Assembly (NCBI GenBank): GCA_001910725.1
Contig: MJGA01000001.1
Location: forward strand, 682,001 to 746,000
Source of the DNA: Phanerodontia chrysosporium
Taxonomy: Eukaryota; Basidiomycota; Agaricomycetes; Polyporales; Phanerochaetaceae
Length of the DNA: 64,000 bases
Direction of reading: 5' to 3'
The position numbers were made by a program, and so were the translations under genes. Of the stretch, positions 1 through 11,324 are shown in pieces (positions within the stretch are counted from its first letter, which is position 1; each line of letters begins with the position of its first letter). Under the pieces are notes generated by a model. It saw only the letters and a list, made by a program, of their open reading frames with translations. It was not told the DNA's origin and did no database searches.

Positions 1-1633
1 CCATTAAGGTACGTGGTGCTAGCGCGGCGCACACACCCAGTGGCGCTCACCCCACCGCGCACACGCCGCCCCGCCCGCCATCCCCCTCGCGCAGAACCAG
101 AATCCGCTCATCATCTGCGTCATCGACGCCGACGCCAACCTCTTCAGCCCCTCGCTCTTACGGCAGGGCCCGCAGGGCGGGCGCCAGGCCGCACAGGCGA
201 CGACCAAGGCCATCGCCGAGTATCTCTACCAGGAGGGCGTGCAGGTCTTCGAGCGACTGTCGTTCTGGATTACGATCTACCTGAGCCGCCGGTCCCTGCT
301 GGACATGCTGCTCAACAGCGCCGTGTGCACGGCCGACCAGTTCGACGGCTTCCTCGCAGGCTTCAGCCAGGCCTCGCCGCGCTTCCAGGTGGTCGAGGTC
401 GAGCCCGGCAGCGGCGCGATAGCGTTGAAGATCCAGCGTGCGTGCCGCCTGCCCGTATCGCCGCAGCAGACCACGAGCTGATCGTTCCCACTGCAGAGCA
501 ACTCGACACCTTCACGCGCTTCCCGCAGACCCTCCGGGTGTTCTTCACGGGTCCATCCATCCTTTCGCTGCCTTCGCACGTCCGCTGACGCACATTTCTT
601 CTTCTTCTTGCCCCGCTAGACACAGGCAGCGCGGGTGCGGACACGGCCCTGCTCCCGACGGTGCGCGCGCTCGCGGGCGAGGAGCTCCTCGGCAAGCTCG
701 TGCTCGTGCACGGCTCGGACGAGCCTGCGGCGGAGCTGCGCCCGCTCGCGATCCCGATCCTGCGCGTGCCCGAGCTCTTCGTGCCCGCCGCTCCCTGCCC
801 GCGCTGCGCGCGCTGCCCCCGCCCGCAGCCCCGTCTCGCCGCTCGGCTCCGCGCGCTCGCCGTCCACCGCGGGCCTCACGAGCCCCGGCTCCGACGTCAA
901 CTCCCAGGTCGCCACGCCGTCCCCGGGGCCCACCGTCACGCCGGGCAAGCCTGTCGATCCGACCAAGGTGCGTCTCCCCCTCTGTGCGCGCGTACACTGT
1001 GTACATGCAGATGCTTACCTCGTGGTCACTCTGCCCTACAGCCGCTGCATAAACGTGATTTTTCCATGCGCTTCGTGTGCCTCGCGCTATGCTCACGTCT
1101 CGAGCAGAGATCCCGCCGCCCTGCAACGAGCACTACCTTATGAGCTGCTCCAAAGGCGTACGTCCTGCCGAGCGTCGTCCTCTGTGCGATTCAGCTAACG
1201 GCTGCAACCGACAGCCGGGCTGCAAATACTCGCACGACTGGGCACTCACCGCGGAACAGCTGGACATCCTCGCGAAGAACGCGAAGAAGGCCCCGTGCAA
1301 TTATCTTAAAAACGGTGCGGCTGCTGCCCGTGCGTCTGCGCCGCGAGCTTGGCTGACGGGCGCGCCAGGGCTCGAGTGTCCGCATGGGGACCGCTGCTGC
1401 TGGGTGCGTGGCTAGCGAGGGCGTTGTGGAATGCCAGTGCTGAAGCGGTCTCTAGGGACATGTCTGCCCGGGTGGAGCGAATTGCTTCCACCTCAGCAAA
1501 GGAAAGTGCTGGTTTAAGGGCGGTGAGTACAAGGGGCGGTCGTGTGCGCTGCTGGCGGGCTGCTGTGCTCAAAGCCGTTGTACCCGCAGAGGGCATGCAT
1601 CCCCTGGAGGACCTGGGAGAAGAACAGCTGTAG
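1..1633 (+). CDS. CCCH zinc-finger protein with N-terminal DUF7923-like domain (5' end outside window)
   Basis: The 5' part lies before the window: an exon ends at 8 with a GTACGT donor. Readable exons are about 95-437, 497-550, 620-967, 1042-1054, 1108-1157, 1215-1314, 1369-1403, 1456-1522 and 1590-1633. The first full exon begins NPLIICVIDADANLF and continues GGRQAAQATTKAI, the pattern I associate with the fungal CCCH-associated domain DUF7923. The C-terminal half carries CCCH fingers: C-x7-C-x5-C-x3-H in the CNEHYLMSC...CKYSH stretch, C-x8-C-x5-C-x3-H in CNYLKNGLECPHGDRC, and a third CPGGANCFH stretch. Such proteins are presumed nucleic-acid binding; the role is unknown. The frame breaks by one base near 781-790, cured by one extra C. 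The zinc-finger call is firm; the N-domain name is from memory. Confidence 0.8.
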
Positions 1634-2073
1634 CGCCACCGTCAGACATGCTCTGACACACTGCCGATGAACGTGACGACCCGCATCTTTTAATTGACGA
1701 CAATGTCTAGGTTTGCAAGATCTAAATGGCCTATGTGATGGAGGCGGCCGCTTGTGTTACAATGCTGTGAATGCTATGCTGTATGAGATAGGATACCTTT
1801 ATCTATGCACTCTATGCTGCGACGGGGAGCCTTTGTAGAGTACAAGACGGCCCGACCCTGGACGAGGGACGGTGCAAAGCTCGAGATCGCGGGCCCAGAA
1901 CAAGAGCAGAGTAGGCGCCAGTGGGTCCCGCTCGCGCTAGCGCCCAGGTAACGGCAAACAGCGGTAACACGCGTGAGAAATCGATCAATAGTCTGGTAAC
2001 GGGCCCTACAGCCTCGACCGCTTGCAGCGACGGACCCCTCCACATTGCCTGTCCCCAACCACCACCATCCAGC

Positions 2074-3070
2074 ATGTCTGCACCAGTCAGTGTTCCCCTC
2101 CCTGCACGTCGCCTGTCCCCGTGCTCAACGTGTCTCGCTCACCTCCCAGCACGAGGAAGACGACTTCGCCCCGACCACCACCCCTGGTGCGTGCTACGTG
2201 ATGCGAGACGTGTCATCGGCATCAGCAGCTGAGCTTCGTCCCCTTCTCAGGCTACAAGCCCGGTGCCGCGAAGACCGTAGACGAATACGCCCAGCTCGAT
2301 GCCGAGGATGAGTCGCTCGCGCGCTGGAAGGCCAGCCTCGGCATCGTCCCTGGCGCATCCGGCCCTGCTACCGGCCCCAGGGTACGCGTCACAGCCCGTG
2401 CCGTGGCTCTCGTATGACTTATGGGCGTGCCTAGGTCACCATCATCTCCCTCGAGCTCGTTTCCCCCACGATGCCGCCGGGAAAGAGTCTCATCATGCAC
2501 CTTGCGGATACGAAGCAGATAGAGTCTTTGAAGCAGCACCCCTTCACGATCAAGGAGGGTGTCGAATACAAGTATGTGTGCGCACCCGTGCATACTGTGG
2601 ACCTTGCTCATTTACACCATCCAGCGTACGAATGACCTTCAAGGTTAACCATGGTATCATTTCCGTATGTTGTCTCCTGCAATAATGCTTGCACGTTGCT
2701 GATGCACTCGCTGTAGGGCGTCCGCTACATGCAAGTCGTCAAGCGGGCTGGTGTGCGATGTAAGCTCGCGCTTGAAGTCAGCGCCTGCAGATAATCTTAC
2801 GCGTGACACCCAGTGGACAAGATGGAGCAGATGCTCGGCTCGTATGGTGTCAACCCCGAAGGCAAGCCTTACGTCAAGAACTTCGAGACAGAAGAGTCCC
2901 CCTCCGGCATGCTGGCACGCAGTGGTACATATAACGTCCGGAGTCGTGTAGTCGACGACGACGGCGAGGTCTACGCTGGTGAGTCGCAGTTTGTGTCTTG
3001 GCTCCCTCCACCCCGCTGATAGGCGGTCTCAGATTGGGAATGGTGTTTCAAACTCGCGAAGGAATGGTGA
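2074..3070 (+). CDS. RDI1: Rho GDP-dissociation inhibitor
   Basis: RhoGDI extracts prenylated Rho/Rac/Cdc42 GTPases from membranes and keeps them in the GDP-bound cytosolic pool. The spliced protein of about 200 residues starts MSAPHEEDDFAPTTTPGYKP (start ATG 2074, short first exon). It contains the family core DESLARWKASLG, VTIISLELVSPTMPPG, FTIKEGVEYNVRMTFKVNH and GIISGVRYMQVV, then SPSGMLARSGTYNVRSRVVDDDG, and ends DWEWCFKLAKEW, the typical C-terminus of the immunoglobulin-like, geranylgeranyl-binding domain. The frame stays open through all introns, each with GT-AG borders. Length and ends match the family. The acidic N-terminal arm would contact the GTPase switch regions. No regulatory signal was seen upstream. 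Confidence 0.95.
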
Positions 3071-4006
3071 TGGACTACAGACGTGCAGCGGGCTGCTGTC
3101 TCGTCTCTTCGCATTTTCCTCTACCTGCATCGGTCATCTAAGAAGACGCAACTCTCCTGGTCGGATATATCTTTCTCGGTAGGAACATATAATCAAACTG
3201 CACATCGTTGTCTGTCTAGGGATCACTCCACCATATGCCTTCACCTTCAGCTGCCTCGCCTGACCAGCCTAATGCCTGAATGTGGCTGCGTCTGGCATAG
3301 GCTACGCTTTCACACTCAAGTTACATAAACAAGCAACGCTTCTGCACCGGCCTGGGTAGCCGTCAAAGGGACATGTGCTCGGAGGCTATTGTGGCTCGCC
3401 CACCGTCGGCATGCGTTTGCCTTCCTTTGCCTTAGCCGTAACGTACCAAATTAGGTCTGCGTGAGCGTCGACGTTTTGTGAAAAACATTGGAAAGGGTAG
3501 ATGGGCGAAACTGCCTCCGCGGCGCACAGGGCACCGTCGACCGCCATGACGCCCATACTTTGCCGGCGTTTTGCCAGATCACCGATACGGTTCATGCATG
3601 GTCCTGAAGTCCTGCTCTCCTCTTTCCCGACTCCTACCGCACCGTCCTTGCGATGAACTCGTCGACCGCTATACATAAATCCACAAAATTGTGTGCTGCC
3701 TTGTCGGTCGACTCCGACACCGATGCATACACCGCAAACATAGGGCGGGCCTGAAATGACCAACGACCTGCGCGGTCGATCGTCCACGAGATAATCCCCC
3801 CTCGCACAGAGTTTACCCCTCGATCTCACTCACATGTGCGCCCGCCGTCACTACAAATGCGCAAAAAACAGCGCTGAGCCGGGGCGCTGGGCCTCGCTGC
3901 CGCTATAACACGCAACCCGGGGGCCGTTCCGCATGCCGCCTTTCCCGAGGCCCCGACCTTTGCACACCGCGCCCGCTGTCGACCCGTCTTGCGGAGGAGG
4001 GGCAGG
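3071..4006. other. Intergenic, 936 bp
   Basis: This stretch holds the RhoGDI 3' region and the promoter of the DUF6534 gene. A 147-codon minus-strand open frame (3386-3829) has no recognisable domain or membrane segment and looks like chance. I see no repeat or RNA gene. Confidence 0.6.
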
Positions 4007-5707
4007 ATGGAGGAGGTGCTGACGTCGACCGAAGCGCAGCTGGACGTACTGGCGGGCCCGTTCCTGCTGCTCCTGGCCGTCGGGCTCATGTGAGTGTTCA
4101 TTCCAGGTCTCTGCGTGGCGTGTGCCCCCCCTTGGCGACGGCTGACAAGCGGCGACGCGTTCGACAGCCTGTTTGGCGTCCTCACCTGCCAAGTGTATTT
4201 CTACTGGACGACGTACGTCACGGAGTCGCCCTGGATGCGGTCATACGTCCTTTCGGTCTGGTACGTAGCCCGACGGAGCTCCTCCGCTTCCTATGCTTTG
4301 ACACGGCTCTCAGGCTGCTCGAGTGCATACACACAGCACTATGGCTCCACGCGATGTACACATACTTTGTCCGGTTCTTGAACAATGCGGACGCAGGGCT
4401 CGCCATGATCATATGGTCAGTTCGACTCTTCGCTTCGTGACGCCATGTGCCAAGACTGACGAGTTTCCAGGAGTACGGCGGTGAGTCGCGTCTCCGGTAC
4501 GACTGCCCAGGTACTGATGGCCCCGTCAGACCGCAGTGTTGCTATCGGTCAGCGCGATCTTTTCCTGTTCTGCGATGTGACTGACGGCGTCCTAGCATAT
4601 CATCGTCATCATTACTCAAGGGTGCGTGCCTGATGGCTTGTGTTCCCGAAAACGACCTAATCACCCAGCACAGATTCTATATTTATCGTATATGGCAATG
4701 TGAGCTGTGCCAATCTTTGCGCTCGGCCTCGCTGAACAGTTCCACAGTAAGCGAAGGTTGCTGGCTCTTCACAGCCGTCCCTGTAAGCCTCAGTTACATT
4801 CATTTCTATCCAACAGCTTCACAATCTACTAGTCTTTTCTCCTGATAGCCAAGTTGGCTCTGAGCCTAGGTGTGTACATTTGCCACGTCCTGTGTGATTT
4901 ATGCTGATGTTCCATCCTGCTGTCAGCTAGTTGTCAGTTTTTGTGCGTACTGCGCAAACTCCACCGGCTGAGGGAATAGCCTCAAGCTGATTCCTTCCTC
5001 AGCTTTCGGTTTCGCACTTGGGAGGAGCTGCGCATGGACACGACCGCCGTTGTGAGTCGACCCACGCTCTTTCTCTTTCGACGAAAAACTTGACCGTCTC
5101 TACAGGCTGTCTTCGACTCTGCTATAGCTGTTTGCGTCGCAACAGACCTAGTGACTACATCCATTTTTTCGTACTATCTGAAGCAAAACCGCTTGGACTA
5201 TGGACGGTGGGTTATCTCTACCCTTGCTATAACGCTTCGTCATACTCACGCCATGCTTTGTCAGGACAAGGCATGTCATCGACAAGCTATTGCGATACAC
5301 AGTGCACACGAGCGCGATAACCTTGTGGGTACAGTTGCTTTTACAGGGAAAAGCTCATGCTGAAATTTATTGCTCGTGTTGTTTCAGCGTTGTGTCTGGG
5401 TCGATTCTTATCACGGTAAGTATACTTCGTTTATCGGCATGAGCTGCTTCTCATCCGTTCATTTGTAGTTCCACGCTTTGGAGCACAGCCTCGCATTTGT
5501 CGGTATTATTGGAGCGATTAGCAAGGTTTACGGTACGACTATGCTCGCAATGTGCGTCTCACCCTTTATTGCGAGATACGCGCATCTGACCGCTTGTCGT
5601 GGCTACTCGCTAGGCTCAATGCCCGCAGGGAAATCCGTGACAAGCTGGAGGAGGCCTTCGTCAATACTTTGCATCTATCTGGCATACACCTCGAGCAACT
5701 GGCTTGA
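4007..5707 (+). CDS. DUF6534 seven-helix membrane protein
   Basis: This is a multi-pass integral membrane protein of the large Agaricomycete family ending in a DUF6534 domain. No biochemical function is established. Start ATG 4007 opens MEEVLTSTEAQLDVLAGPF, followed by hydrophobic segments: ILFGVLTCQVYFYW (helix 2), LLECIHTALWLHAMYTYF (helix 3), STAVLLSHIIVIITQGFYI (helix 4), then AVFDSAIAVCVATDLVTTS, the diagnostic SIFSYYLKQNRLDYGR and RHVIDKLLRYTVHTSAITL. The ending (AMLNARREIRDKLEEAF) is the usual DUF6534 tail. It is split into many tiny exons, including 10 nt (4471-4480), 18 nt (4530-4547) and 26 nt (4596-4621). Exon joins around 4780-4950 and 5320-5400 were not all resolved. Such genes are often lineage-expanded, so orthology cannot be told from one window. 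Confidence 0.8.
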
Positions 5708-6015
5708 GCTATGCTTTGATCTCCACCGGCGCCATAGATAGCCCTAGTAGGAGATGGCCGTCAGGCCTTCAGGTCTAGCGTTGTTGTATCGTTCGGAGGC
5801 CCTGAGTCGTCCGCCATCTGTGTTACACCCAGCCAGCCCGCTGTTGCATGTATATCACCTGTACCGCTATCATTATACCACATAGACGATTCCTCATTGC
5901 ATCCACATATTCCCGAGAGGCCGACGCCGGAGTCCGGACATCCCGACTTTTTTCTCGCGCCCGACCCGCGCTTGTCCCGCGTCCCGAGCGTAGGCGCCGA
6001 CGGCTGCACGGAACC
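5708..6015. other. Intergenic, 308 bp
   Basis: 3' region of the DUF6534 gene and the COQ2 promoter. No repeat, RNA gene or convincing motif seen. Confidence 0.5.
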
Positions 6016-7399
6016 ATGAACACTCTTCTTCGTGTGCACGCACACCCACCTCCCGCCGCGCGCAGCCGGCCCAGCGACCTCCTCCGGCGCACACAGCTCT
6101 TCCGCGTCGCACACCGCCCGCCATGCGCACTGCCCGGCCGCACCCCGCTCGCGCGCCGCGGGGTCGCGACCGAGTCCGCGCCCGCGAAGCCCCCTGCGCT
6201 GCCCGCCGCGACGTGGATCGACCGTGCGCCCGCGAGGCTGCGGCCGTACCTCTACCTGACGCGCATCGACAAGCCGATAGGGACGCTGCTGTTGTTCTAC
6301 CCGTGCAGTGCGTTTGTTTCTTTGGTCTCTGGGGGTGGTTTCTGTGCTGCTTTGGCTGACGGCTCTTCTCGCTTCTCCGCGCCAGCGTGGTCGATAACAA
6401 TGGCGTCGTACGCCGTGCAGGCGCCGCTCACCACGCCGTTGACGTACATCAGCCTGTTTGGCCTCGGGGCTCTCATCATGCGGTCGGCGGGGTGCACGAT
6501 AAATGACATGGCGGACAAGGATTTTGACAAGGCGGTTGGTGAGTGTTGGGCTCGACTGTCCGTCGAGAACAGGGGTTTATTCAAGACACGCTGCGCTGCG
6601 TACAGACAGAACAAAAGACAGGCCGATCGCTCGAGGCGACCTTACACGGCGGCAAGCGTTCGGCTTCCTGGGCATCCAGCTCACTGGAGGTCTCGCGGTG
6701 TTGACGCAGTTGAACTGGTACAGGTGCGCAGGCGGGCCCTCTTTCTAGCCTGTATATTCCGCAACTGAACGGCTCGTAAACCATTACAGCATTCTCCTAG
6801 GGGCATCCTCGCTTCCCATCGTCGCCCTGTACCCATTCATGAAACGCTTCACGTATTGGCCACAAGCCGTGCTCGGTAAGCACGCCACGCGTCGCACGGA
6901 TCCCGGGTCTGACCGCGCACGCACACACACAGGGCTGGCGTTCAACTGGGGCGCGCTGCTCGGCTGGTCCGCGGTGACCGGCGCGCTGGAGCTGAGCGTC
7001 GCGCTGCCGCTGTACGCGGGCGGCTTCTGCTGGACGATCGTGTACGACACGATCTATGCACACCAGGACAAGGCGGACGACGTGCGCGTCGGGGTGCGCT
7101 CGACGGCGCTGCTCTTTGGTGCACACACGCGTGCGGTGCTCTCCGCATTCTCCGCGTCGTCCGTCTCGCTCGTCGCGCTCGCGGGCTACATGAACGCGCA
7201 GGGCCTGCCGTTCTACGCGGGCGTCGGCGTGGCGGCGGCGCAGCTCGCGCGGATCGTGCACCGCACGGATTTCGACAGCCGGGCGAGCTGCTGGAAGGGC
7301 TTTGTCGGCTGCGGCATCGCGGGTGCGTGGATCTGGGCGGGCGCGCTCGCAGACTATGGCCTGATGCTTTCGGGCATTCCGCTGCCTGCGTTGTGGTAA
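6016..7399 (+). CDS. COQ2: 4-hydroxybenzoate polyprenyltransferase (ubiquinone biosynthesis)
   Basis: COQ2 joins the polyprenyl chain to 4-hydroxybenzoate, the first membrane-bound step of ubiquinone synthesis, in the mitochondrial inner membrane. The N-terminus ([20 protein letters not shown], rich in Arg and lacking acids) fits a mitochondrial targeting signal. Diagnostic sequence follows: [28 protein letters not shown], the first Asp-rich prenyl-diphosphate/Mg site [27 protein letters not shown], and the second Asp motif [13 protein letters not shown]. Hydrophobic helices lie between and after them. All introns have consensus borders and the frame is continuous. It ends at a TAA (7397-7399) about 230 bp before the hAT transposon, which therefore landed downstream and not within the gene. 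Confidence 0.95.
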
Positions 7400-7621
7400 C
7401 GTACATACGGACGTTCTCTGGATTTTGACTCAGTTAGAGGCGCGCCAGGCGTCCTTACAAGGCGTTTTACGGCCCTGTCTTGATAGCTCGTGAGATGTCG
7501 GAACACATGCAGTGTCGCACGATAATTTCTAGATCGGCGGGTTCGGACCCAAAACGTAAGTGCGAGCGCAAGATTGGTCTGCTCCTCGGAGGTCGCGCCT
7601 TGCGCAGGAGGGCGCACATCG

Positions 7622-7629
7622 TCGCGAGC
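7622..7629. repeat. Left 8-bp target-site duplication of hAT element
   Basis: TCGCGAGC directly precedes the CAGTGTTG terminus at 7630 and is repeated exactly at 11317-11324 beyond the other end. An 8-bp duplication is the hAT hallmark. Confidence 0.9.
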
Positions 7630-7654
7630 CAGTGTTGTGCCAGTCATTGACTAG
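7630..7654 (+). repeat. hAT left terminal inverted repeat
   Basis: Begins CAGTGTTG, matching the CA(G/A)NG start of hAT termini, and pairs with 11293-11316. Confidence 0.88.
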
Positions 7655-7844
7655 TCATTGACTAGTAAAATAGGCAATGACTCAGTCAATTGACTTGACT
7701 ATTGACCATGACTGGGCGGTTTCCGGGTCCTGATCGCCGCGCGAGCGGTAAAGGACGGCAGACGCCGGCTGGCTCGTCTGCGGCAAAGCTAAGACCGCGT
7801 GAGCCACGTAACAAAATCGAATAAAAACAGTAGTGTACAAAAGA

Positions 7845-10800
7845 CTATAGTGCATCCAAATCTCCGAAGTCATCTTCACCCTCTGCATCCATGTCAAATA
7901 GATTGTGCGCCTCCATCTCGTCATTCAAGCTGCGCAGGCTGAGATTGTCCATTGTGTCATACCAATATGTATTGTTGAAATTGAAGATGTCGGCGAGGGA
8001 GCAATGCAAGGACCGATCTGGCCGTTCAGTAGGTCCATATTCAGTGCCAGCGTGGGATTCTGCTGACTGCTCGGCCATTGAACGAGCAATATCCTGCATC
8101 GAAGGCCGGGGCTCATGTAGTGGGGCCTCTGGACCAGAGCTGGGAAGCTCCTCCCTTGCTACCTCGCCTGGAAGTGTACTTGCATGGACAGCCACTGCTG
8201 CCAGCTCCCTGCTGCTGGTTGCATTAAGGCTCCTGGGAGTCGCCGAGGATTCTAAGGGTGACGCAACTCGTGGAGTAGATGTGACACCAGCAGACTGCTC
8301 TTTGAAATCGATAAAATGATGTTCACGTCGCTTGTAGCGAGCTGCCAAGGAACCATTGGACTCGTACCCGTGAATGATATGCATATTGAGCTCTGCCGTG
8401 TTCATGAGATTTGTGCCAGTGAGGCGTGAACGGGCAGGGGTCATGATGCGCTTCAGCAAGCTGAAAAGGCGCTCGACGGGGGCAGCATTTGGGCAGACGG
8501 AAAATAGCCGTTCAGCAAGTTGCTGAAGAGGGGAGGTCTGAGATACATCAGGCAGCATGAAGAGTTTCCATATTTGAAGAGGTGATGCAGGAAGCTAAAA
8601 ATTCCAATTAATATCTGGATATATTGGCAAGGCCTCTTCTGACACTCACATCAGGATCTTCACTATTATGAAGGTTTGCTGAATGATCACTGATATCTCT
8701 ATAGTTACCAGTTTCCATGAGATATTCATTGACCTCATTGTAGAACTGTGACGGGACTGTTTGCGAACAGAAGAGGCGCTTCCATACGCGCATGAGAAGT
8801 GCCAGTATATCGGCGGTGCGGAAGTTCTTGAGAGGTGTGGCCTTAGTGCGTGGATTCAGAATAACGGCTGCAATGAGGACGTCCTGGTCGCTGTCAAGCC
8901 ATCGCTTGTTGAGGCTATCACAAACCACCCTGCAAACCTCATCTTCATCAGCATCGGCGTCATCGTCTTGTGCGAGCCTCTGAAAGCGAAGATACAGGGT
9001 GCCAAAAGTAAGTGAGACAAGATCTAGCCGGCACCATGTTGACTGGAGTATATTCGCTGCCAAAGCGAGGGGTGTAAGATGAACCTTAATGCTATGGGCA
9101 GTACTGTAAATAAGGTGAAAGTTTACAATAAGACAGCATCCACTTACCGTGCAAGTTGGTGCCAGAAGAGGGGTTTGTCGATGATTGCTAATACCTCCCG
9201 TGCCTTCGCCTTTGCTTCTGCATTGCCTGTCACCAGCTGGCTCTCCTTTCCGGATTGCTGGCGCAATCTATCCTGCACTACAACCTGCACGATGCAGTCC
9301 TTGAGGTCGAGAAGACGGCGATAAGCGAGATAGTGTGAGGTCCAACGTGTGATGACAGCGCGAATTACAGTGAGTGGGCATGGAATGCCCTGCTCCTCCT
9401 GAATTGTGCGGAGAAGAGCAAGGACAAAAGTCTTGCTTCGGATCCATTTAATGACCTGATCGGCCTCAGCAGATGCGTCAAGGAACTTCGCACCACATTT
9501 CTTCAGGTAGTCACCTACAATGAGGTTAATCTGATGGGCGTAGCACTGAAGAACAATGAGATCGGGTTGCTCAAGGCGTAGGGCCCTGCGCATTGCCAAA
9601 GATTCACCGCTATTGTCTGAGACAAGAGCAATGATTTTGACACCCCAGTCTGCTTCTGTTCGTGTGAGCTCAGTCCGCACGTGCGAGAGAAGCTCAGCAG
9701 CGGTCTTCCGCTCGCAAGAAGTGTCCTTCAGCCGCACGGCATAGGCCTACAGAAAGAAATAGAGTTAGCAGAGTGATGATAAGACCAGTAAACAATGGTA
9801 TACCTTTGCTGCGGCTGTGAGCATAAATCCTAGGAAGTGGTGGTAGTTATTTGCCGTCCAACCATCCAGCTGTAATGTGCCTTCCCTCGCGTTCGTCTCC
9901 TTCAAGCCACTCTTTGCTGCAGCACGCCGTTTCTCAAGTTCCTGAGGAATGAGGGTATTAGTGAGCTTCTTCCGTTTGAATAGCTTTGCATCAGGGATGA
10001 ACTCCTTGACCAACACAATCCATTCATTGTTTTCAATCCATGAGTGCGGGAGATTTGCTGATACTGTTAATCTGGCGATGAAGCTCTCGAAAAGGTCTTG
10101 ACGTTGTTCTGTCCATGGGACGTCCCTTTGGAGCACTGATGGAACACGGCGGGCAGCACGTCTTGGCCCATGCCCCAGGGCAGAAGGGTAGGAAGGGGAA
10201 GGAGTCTGTCCAAGAAGATACGGGGTGACAATGGGACTCGGAGATGGAGTGTGGGAAGGTGTGGTGGAGCCTGAGGAGCTGGGAGGAGGTAGCTGGTGAA
10301 CTGGTAGAGGGATCGGACTCGGAGATGCTACATAAGAATATCCAGCAGTATAAGTAGCGCTTTAATGGCACAACATATGTCTCACCTGAAGGATCCGCAA
10401 CGACATATGCAGTGGCGGCCGCAGTGCCTTGAAAGTCGGCAGGAAGTGAGAGGGACCGTTGTAGCCCAGGCATTGTTACTCCTGTTGAGGAGACGTGCAT
10501 GGCAAGCGGTCGGCCGGCCTGCGGGTAGAATGGAAGATTCGAGAGGGTGGGATCGATCGCACTGTTGCCGTACGAGGGCCCTGCATGCGCTGCAAGCCCA
10601 TCGTCTTCACGGTCATCGCCCCCCGCTTTCTTCTTCTCCACTGCTGCTAGCTCGCGCACTTCGCGAGAGATGTCGTTCTTGCATCGGAGAAGATGATTGA
10701 TAAGGGTTGGTTTGGCGGAGGAAAGCCAGAGAACATCATTTGTTGTAGTTTTCTGAGCCGCCCACACTGTACACGGGGTCAGCAAGCTGTCAAGAGACCT

Positions 10801-11056
10801 TACAGTGAGTGGTGTGAAGCTCACATTGCTCCATAAATGCCGCCTCATCCAGATGGGGGTCTGCAGTTTTTGCATCCTCGAGGGCTTTCTTTAAGCAAGC
10901 TTTGCAGACGACCTTGTACTTATCTGGTTTGCGCGCACCGCCGGAGCTGGCGAACGCTGACGAATGCTTTGCATCCTTCAGAGGGTGGTCTAGGAAGTAC
11001 TTTCGCCACCAGCCGAGTTTTGGGCCCCCGGCGGTCCTCCCACTAGGTCGAGACAT
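7845..11056 (-). CDS. hAT transposase (BED finger, DUF659-like RNase H core, C-terminal dimerisation domain)
   Basis: Six exons read on the minus strand: 10825-11056, 10386-10766, 9804-10327, 9148-9746, 8650-9091 and 7845-8594. All junctions are GT-AG and the total is 2,928 nt, exactly 975 codons plus stop, with no break. The N-terminus has a BED-like zinc-binding stretch (YKVVCKACLKKAL, later HLLRCKND), followed by a Ser/Pro-rich linker. The catalytic core shows the three acidic residues expected for hAT: Asp in LQLDGWTAN (about residue 357), Asp in ALVSDNSGES (about 420) and Glu in APVERLFSLLKR (about 766). The CxxH motif is in LQCYAHQINLIV. The C-terminal dimerisation region (RLTGTNLMNTAELNMHI) is present. 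The AYAVRLKDTSCERKTA region fits DUF659. The length is normal for an autonomous hAT enzyme. Confidence 0.93.
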
Positions 11057-11170
11057 TGGAAGAGAGAGGTTGTGGTTTGAAAGAGAATCTCATTGCTGAA
11101 GCGTTGTGTGTAGGACTACATGCGTACGCCTCGAGACTCTGGCGTGGCTCGAAGACGGCACGGGCATGAT

Positions 11171-11187
11171 CGCGCGCGCGCGCGCGC
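11171..11187. repeat. Alternating CG tract in the hAT right subterminal region
   Basis: A 17-nt (CG)n run lies between the transposase start and the right end. It could adopt Z-DNA. It may be part of the element's promoter or just low complexity. Confidence 0.6.
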
Positions 11188-11292
11188 TCATGGTCACGTG
11201 TCAAGACCCACGGTACCGCCTAGTTACGGTCACAACCTGACTATTTGACTAGTTATTAGCTAGCTACAATGGCTAACGTTTAACTAGACCCC

Positions 11293-11316
11293 CTAGTCAT
11301 TGACTGGCCAACACTG
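11293..11316 (-). repeat. hAT right terminal inverted repeat
   Basis: Reverse complement begins CAGTGTTGGCCAGTCAATG and pairs with 7630-7654. Confidence 0.88.
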
Positions 11317-11324
11317 TCGCGAGC
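11317..11324. repeat. Right 8-bp target-site duplication of hAT element
   Basis: TCGCGAGC, identical to 7622-7629. Confidence 0.9.

Larger units (their letters stand above)
7630..11316 (-). mobile_element. Complete hAT-superfamily DNA transposon (3,687 bp)
   Basis: Both termini are visible. The left end is CAGTGTTGTGCCAGTCATTG (7630 onward) and the right end, read inward on the minus strand from 11316, is CAGTGTTGGCCAGTCAATG. Over about 25 nt the ends differ by one gap and one base. An exact 8-bp duplication TCGCGAGC flanks the element. Subterminal copies of GTCATTGACTAG lie at 7643-7665, and a related CTAGTCATTGACT lies at 11293-11305. The only gene inside is a minus-strand transposase with no frame break. 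Intact ends, an exact duplication and an unbroken gene indicate a recent, potentially autonomous copy. It sits between COQ2 and the repeat-rich intergenic stretch and interrupts no recognisable gene. Confidence 0.93.
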
